DNA of 64,000 nt, taken from assembly GCF_002584985.1 (NCBI RefSeq), contig NZ_NUPZ01000054.1:54970-118969 (forward strand), read 5' to 3'. A program made the position numbers and the translations under genes. Shown here in pieces: positions 62,406 through 64,000 of the stretch. How positions within the stretch are numbered: the stretch's first letter is position 1; each line of letters begins with the position of its first letter. The notes below the pieces were generated by a model. That model did not search any database. It saw nothing but the letters and a program-made list of their open reading frames with translations, and was not told the origin of the DNA. The stretch comes from Bacillus sp. AFS029637 (GTDB lineage Bacteria; Bacillota; Bacilli; Bacillales; Bacillaceae_G).

Positions 62406-63125
62406 TTATTTTTCACATATAAATATGCGATGTCCTAAAACATGTTGGTACATAAGTCTTACATGTTCATGCTGTACCCACGCCTCATATAAATCGTTTG
62501 GAATATATGATGATACATTCCATTCTGGCTCTTCTGTGTAGCTGGAGATCGTTTCTGCAATTGTACCACCGCCAGCAATTTTAACTCTTTTAAAATTTGC
62601 TTTTTGGAATAATTGTACCCACTCTCTCTCAGTTAATAGTTCTTTCATCCCATATAACTGGGTAATTTTTTCTTCCTCTTTTTTCTCAATATGTGTATCA
62701 ATAATCATTTCAATAACAACAAGCTTGCCACTCTTCTGTAACACACGATAGCACTCCGATATAGCTCTTTCTTTATCTGTAAAAGCTAGTATCGATTCCC
62801 CAAGCACAAACTCAAATGAATCGTTTAGGCAAGGTAATTGTTCTGCATCCCCTTGAATTAATTGTATATTCAATCCTTCAAACATCCATCTATCTTTCGC
62901 CTTTTGAATCATAATTTCATTCTTTTCAACCGCTGTTACTTTATAACCAAATCTTTTTGTCATATACGCCGCTGTTTTTCCAGTGCCACAACCTATCTCA
63001 AGAACATTCGCTTCATGTCTAAGAGGTAGTTGTTCTAACAATTGTTTCGTTAATGTAAAACCACCAGGATGGGCACTCCCTATTCCGTAATAAGCTAGAA
63101 AATCTATATATACGTTTCGTCTCAT
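62406..63125 (-). CDS. Class I SAM-dependent methyltransferase
   Basis: This protein of about 239 residues has motif I VLEIGCGTGKTAAYMTKRFG, motif II VTAVEKNEIMIQKAK, DAEQLPCLNDSFEFVLGESI and the post-motif FTDKERAISECYRVLQKSGK. This is the UbiE/methyltransferase-11 layout. The substrate is unknown. ATG 63125 has GGAGAATCCC ahead; a TTG 15 codons upstream is unlikely and would lie in the transposon end. The insertion element to its right ends about 30-60 nt before the start, so the original promoter may be displaced. Confidence 0.85.
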   Translation of the reverse strand: MRRNVYIDFLAYYGIGSAHPGGFTLTKQLLEQLPLRHEANVLEIGCGTGKTAAYMTKRFGYKVTAVEKNEIMIQKAKDRWMFEGLNIQLIQGDAEQLPCLNDSFEFVLGESILAFTDKERAISECYRVLQKSGKLVVIEMIIDTHIEKKEEEKITQLYGMKELLTEREWVQLFQKANFKRVKIAGGGTIAETISSYTEEPEWNVSSYIPNDLYEAWVQHEHVRLMYQHVLGHRIFICEK

Positions 63126-63159
63126 GGGATTCTCCGATACGATAAACTTAACTAAATCT

Positions 63160-63300
63160 ATACAATTCAATCAAATTTATACAAGTTAGTGCTTCACCGT
63201 GTTCTCGCAACCCCGAAGGGACGAGGGGTATAACACTCCACACGAGGCAGTATCGTTACCTCCTATTATCAAGCTTTTATTTTACTCATCTTGATAAATT
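63160..63300 (-). ncRNA. Candidate omegaRNA / right end of a TnpB element
   Basis: Downstream of the tnpB stop on the minus strand lies a structured stretch with ACCCCTCGTCCCTTCGGGGT, a GC-rich stem in an AT-rich context, about 60-90 nt before the methyltransferase start. Position and structure fit the omegaRNA of IS200/IS605-type elements, whose guide would be copied from sequence just beyond the element's right end. Exact ends are not determined. Confidence 0.5.
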
Positions 63301-64000
63301 TATCGCAGCATTTACATCCCTATCGTGATGGCTATTGCATGGAACACAGTCCCATTCACGAATCTTTAAACTCCACTGTCCTTCTGATTGAACGGAATGG
63401 TCGTATTTTACGCCGCAACATGAGCAAATCTTGCTTGAGGCGAACCATTTATCAGCTTTTACATACTCAATGCCATACTTCTCGCACTTGTATGATAAAC
63501 ATTGAAAGAAGAAGTTTAATTTTTGAAAGGAAAATGCTTTCGATAGTTTTTTGTTTTTTAACAGGTTTGAGATAGATAAGTCTTCCACAACAATCCTCCT
63601 TGGTTTGGTTTTCACCAATTTAGCTGTTGCTTGATGGATATGGTTATTTCGGATATTCATAATTTTCCTAGATAACCGCAGGTGCTCAGCTTTCGCTTTT
63701 TCATATCCGGCAGATTGAATTTTTGCACCTTTTTTAGATCTCCTAGACATATCTCTTTGCGCTGACTTTTTCCTTTTCAAAAGATTTTTAAACTTGGCAT
63801 CTTTATTTATATTTCGTTCTTTCATACCATTAGAAGCTACAAAAAGCTCTTTTAAACCAACATCCACACCAATCGGCTCATTGGTTAATTCTTGTGCTTC
63901 AAAGGATTCTTCGAACCCTACACTAATCCACCAGTGACGACCATCAAAGGTAACTCTTGGATTGGATGGTTTCTTGTTTTTTGGTAGTTGTTGGCTTGTT
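63286..64000 (-). CDS. tnpB: TnpB (IS200/IS605-family OrfB) RNA-guided nuclease, 5' end cut by window
   Basis: The frame remains open to the window edge, reading back through RVTFDGRHWWISVGFEESFE. The RuvC-like triad is intact: Asp in GVDVGLKELFVAS, Glu in IVVEDLSISNLLKN and Asp in HDRDVNAAINLSR. The zinc ribbon is CSCC...CVPC in the last 45 residues. These features define TnpB, the omegaRNA-guided endonuclease that is the ancestor of Cas12. The remaining N-terminus and any tnpA lie outside the window. There is no frameshift in the visible part. Confidence 0.9.
   Translation of the reverse strand, partial: TSQQLPKNKKPSNPRVTFDGRHWWISVGFEESFEAQELTNEPIGVDVGLKELFVASNGMKERNINKDAKFKNLLKRKKSAQRDMSRRSKKGAKIQSAGYEKAKAEHLRLSRKIMNIRNNHIHQATAKLVKTKPRRIVVEDLSISNLLKNKKLSKAFSFQKLNFFFQCLSYKCEKYGIEYVKADKWFASSKICSCCGVKYDHSVQSEGQWSLKIREWDCVPCNSHHDRDVNAAINLSR

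Noticed and set aside
63160-63285. A rho-independent terminator for tnpB
   Set aside because: The GC-rich stem lacks a T-run on the minus strand and fits an omegaRNA structure better.

Overview
The window looks like chromosome of a Bacillus cereus-group species. The DNA is AT-rich, Shine-Dalgarno sequences are strong (AGGAGG type), and TTG and GTG starts are common. There are sporulation and germination genes (a gerA-type operon, a YfhD-type protein), a Bacillus-type terpenoid cyclase, dhaS, CspD, and two copies of what looks like the cereus-group intergenic repeat bcr1. No rRNA, tRNA, CRISPR array or intact prophage was seen. All functions are read from motifs and remembered families; no database search was run.

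Layout. Positions 1-10,800 hold housekeeping and accessory genes: a PaiB-type regulator cut by the window edge, GrpB-like, DUF4260, a GlcD-type flavin oxidoreductase, DUF2871, two GNAT acetyltransferases, a DedA-PAP2 fusion with a degenerate PAP2 half, a CatE-like dioxygenase, a VanW lipoprotein, a coiled-coil protein and a DUF3900 protein. Positions 10,800-13,100 are a scar: an orphan methyltransferase-like gene, shreds of a tyrosine integrase, and a broken partial copy of the DUF3900 gene. Positions 13,100-17,900 hold an exonuclease, CspD, a Fur-box flavodoxin with a beta-propeller partner, an acetate transporter, a Nudix/ASCH pair and a dead acetyltransferase. Positions 17,900-25,400 are one giant gene of about 2,490 codons with 16 DUF11 repeats.

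Positions 25,400-41,400 are mostly metabolic genes: benzil-reductase-type SDR, an argininosuccinate-lyase relative, a serine hydrolase, a nucleoside hydrolase, YhdT-PanF, DhaS, a FabG-like SDR, a tetraprenyl-curcumene/squalene-type cyclase, YuiD, RarD, and SalA with small unknown genes. Positions 41,400-51,450 form a formate/molybdopterin block: formate channel, MoeB, MoeA, MoaE, MoaD, MoaA, FdhD, DUF2294, DUF1641 and a Cys-type formate dehydrogenase. The dehydrogenase has its own promoter and a terminator-like leader hairpin. These genes together make, sulfurate and use the molybdenum cofactor for formate oxidation, although moaC, moaB and mobA are not in the window.

Positions 51,500-55,500 hold a bcr1 copy and a three-gene germinant-receptor operon. 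Positions 55,500-61,250 hold the most unusual module: an exported, membrane-anchored von Willebrand A protein, a 1,120-residue tubulin/FtsZ-like protein and a 44-residue protein, all in one direction. After that come a small unknown gene, a Gly/Cys-rich protein, a methyltransferase, and a TnpB element at the right edge whose right end lies just upstream of the methyltransferase start.
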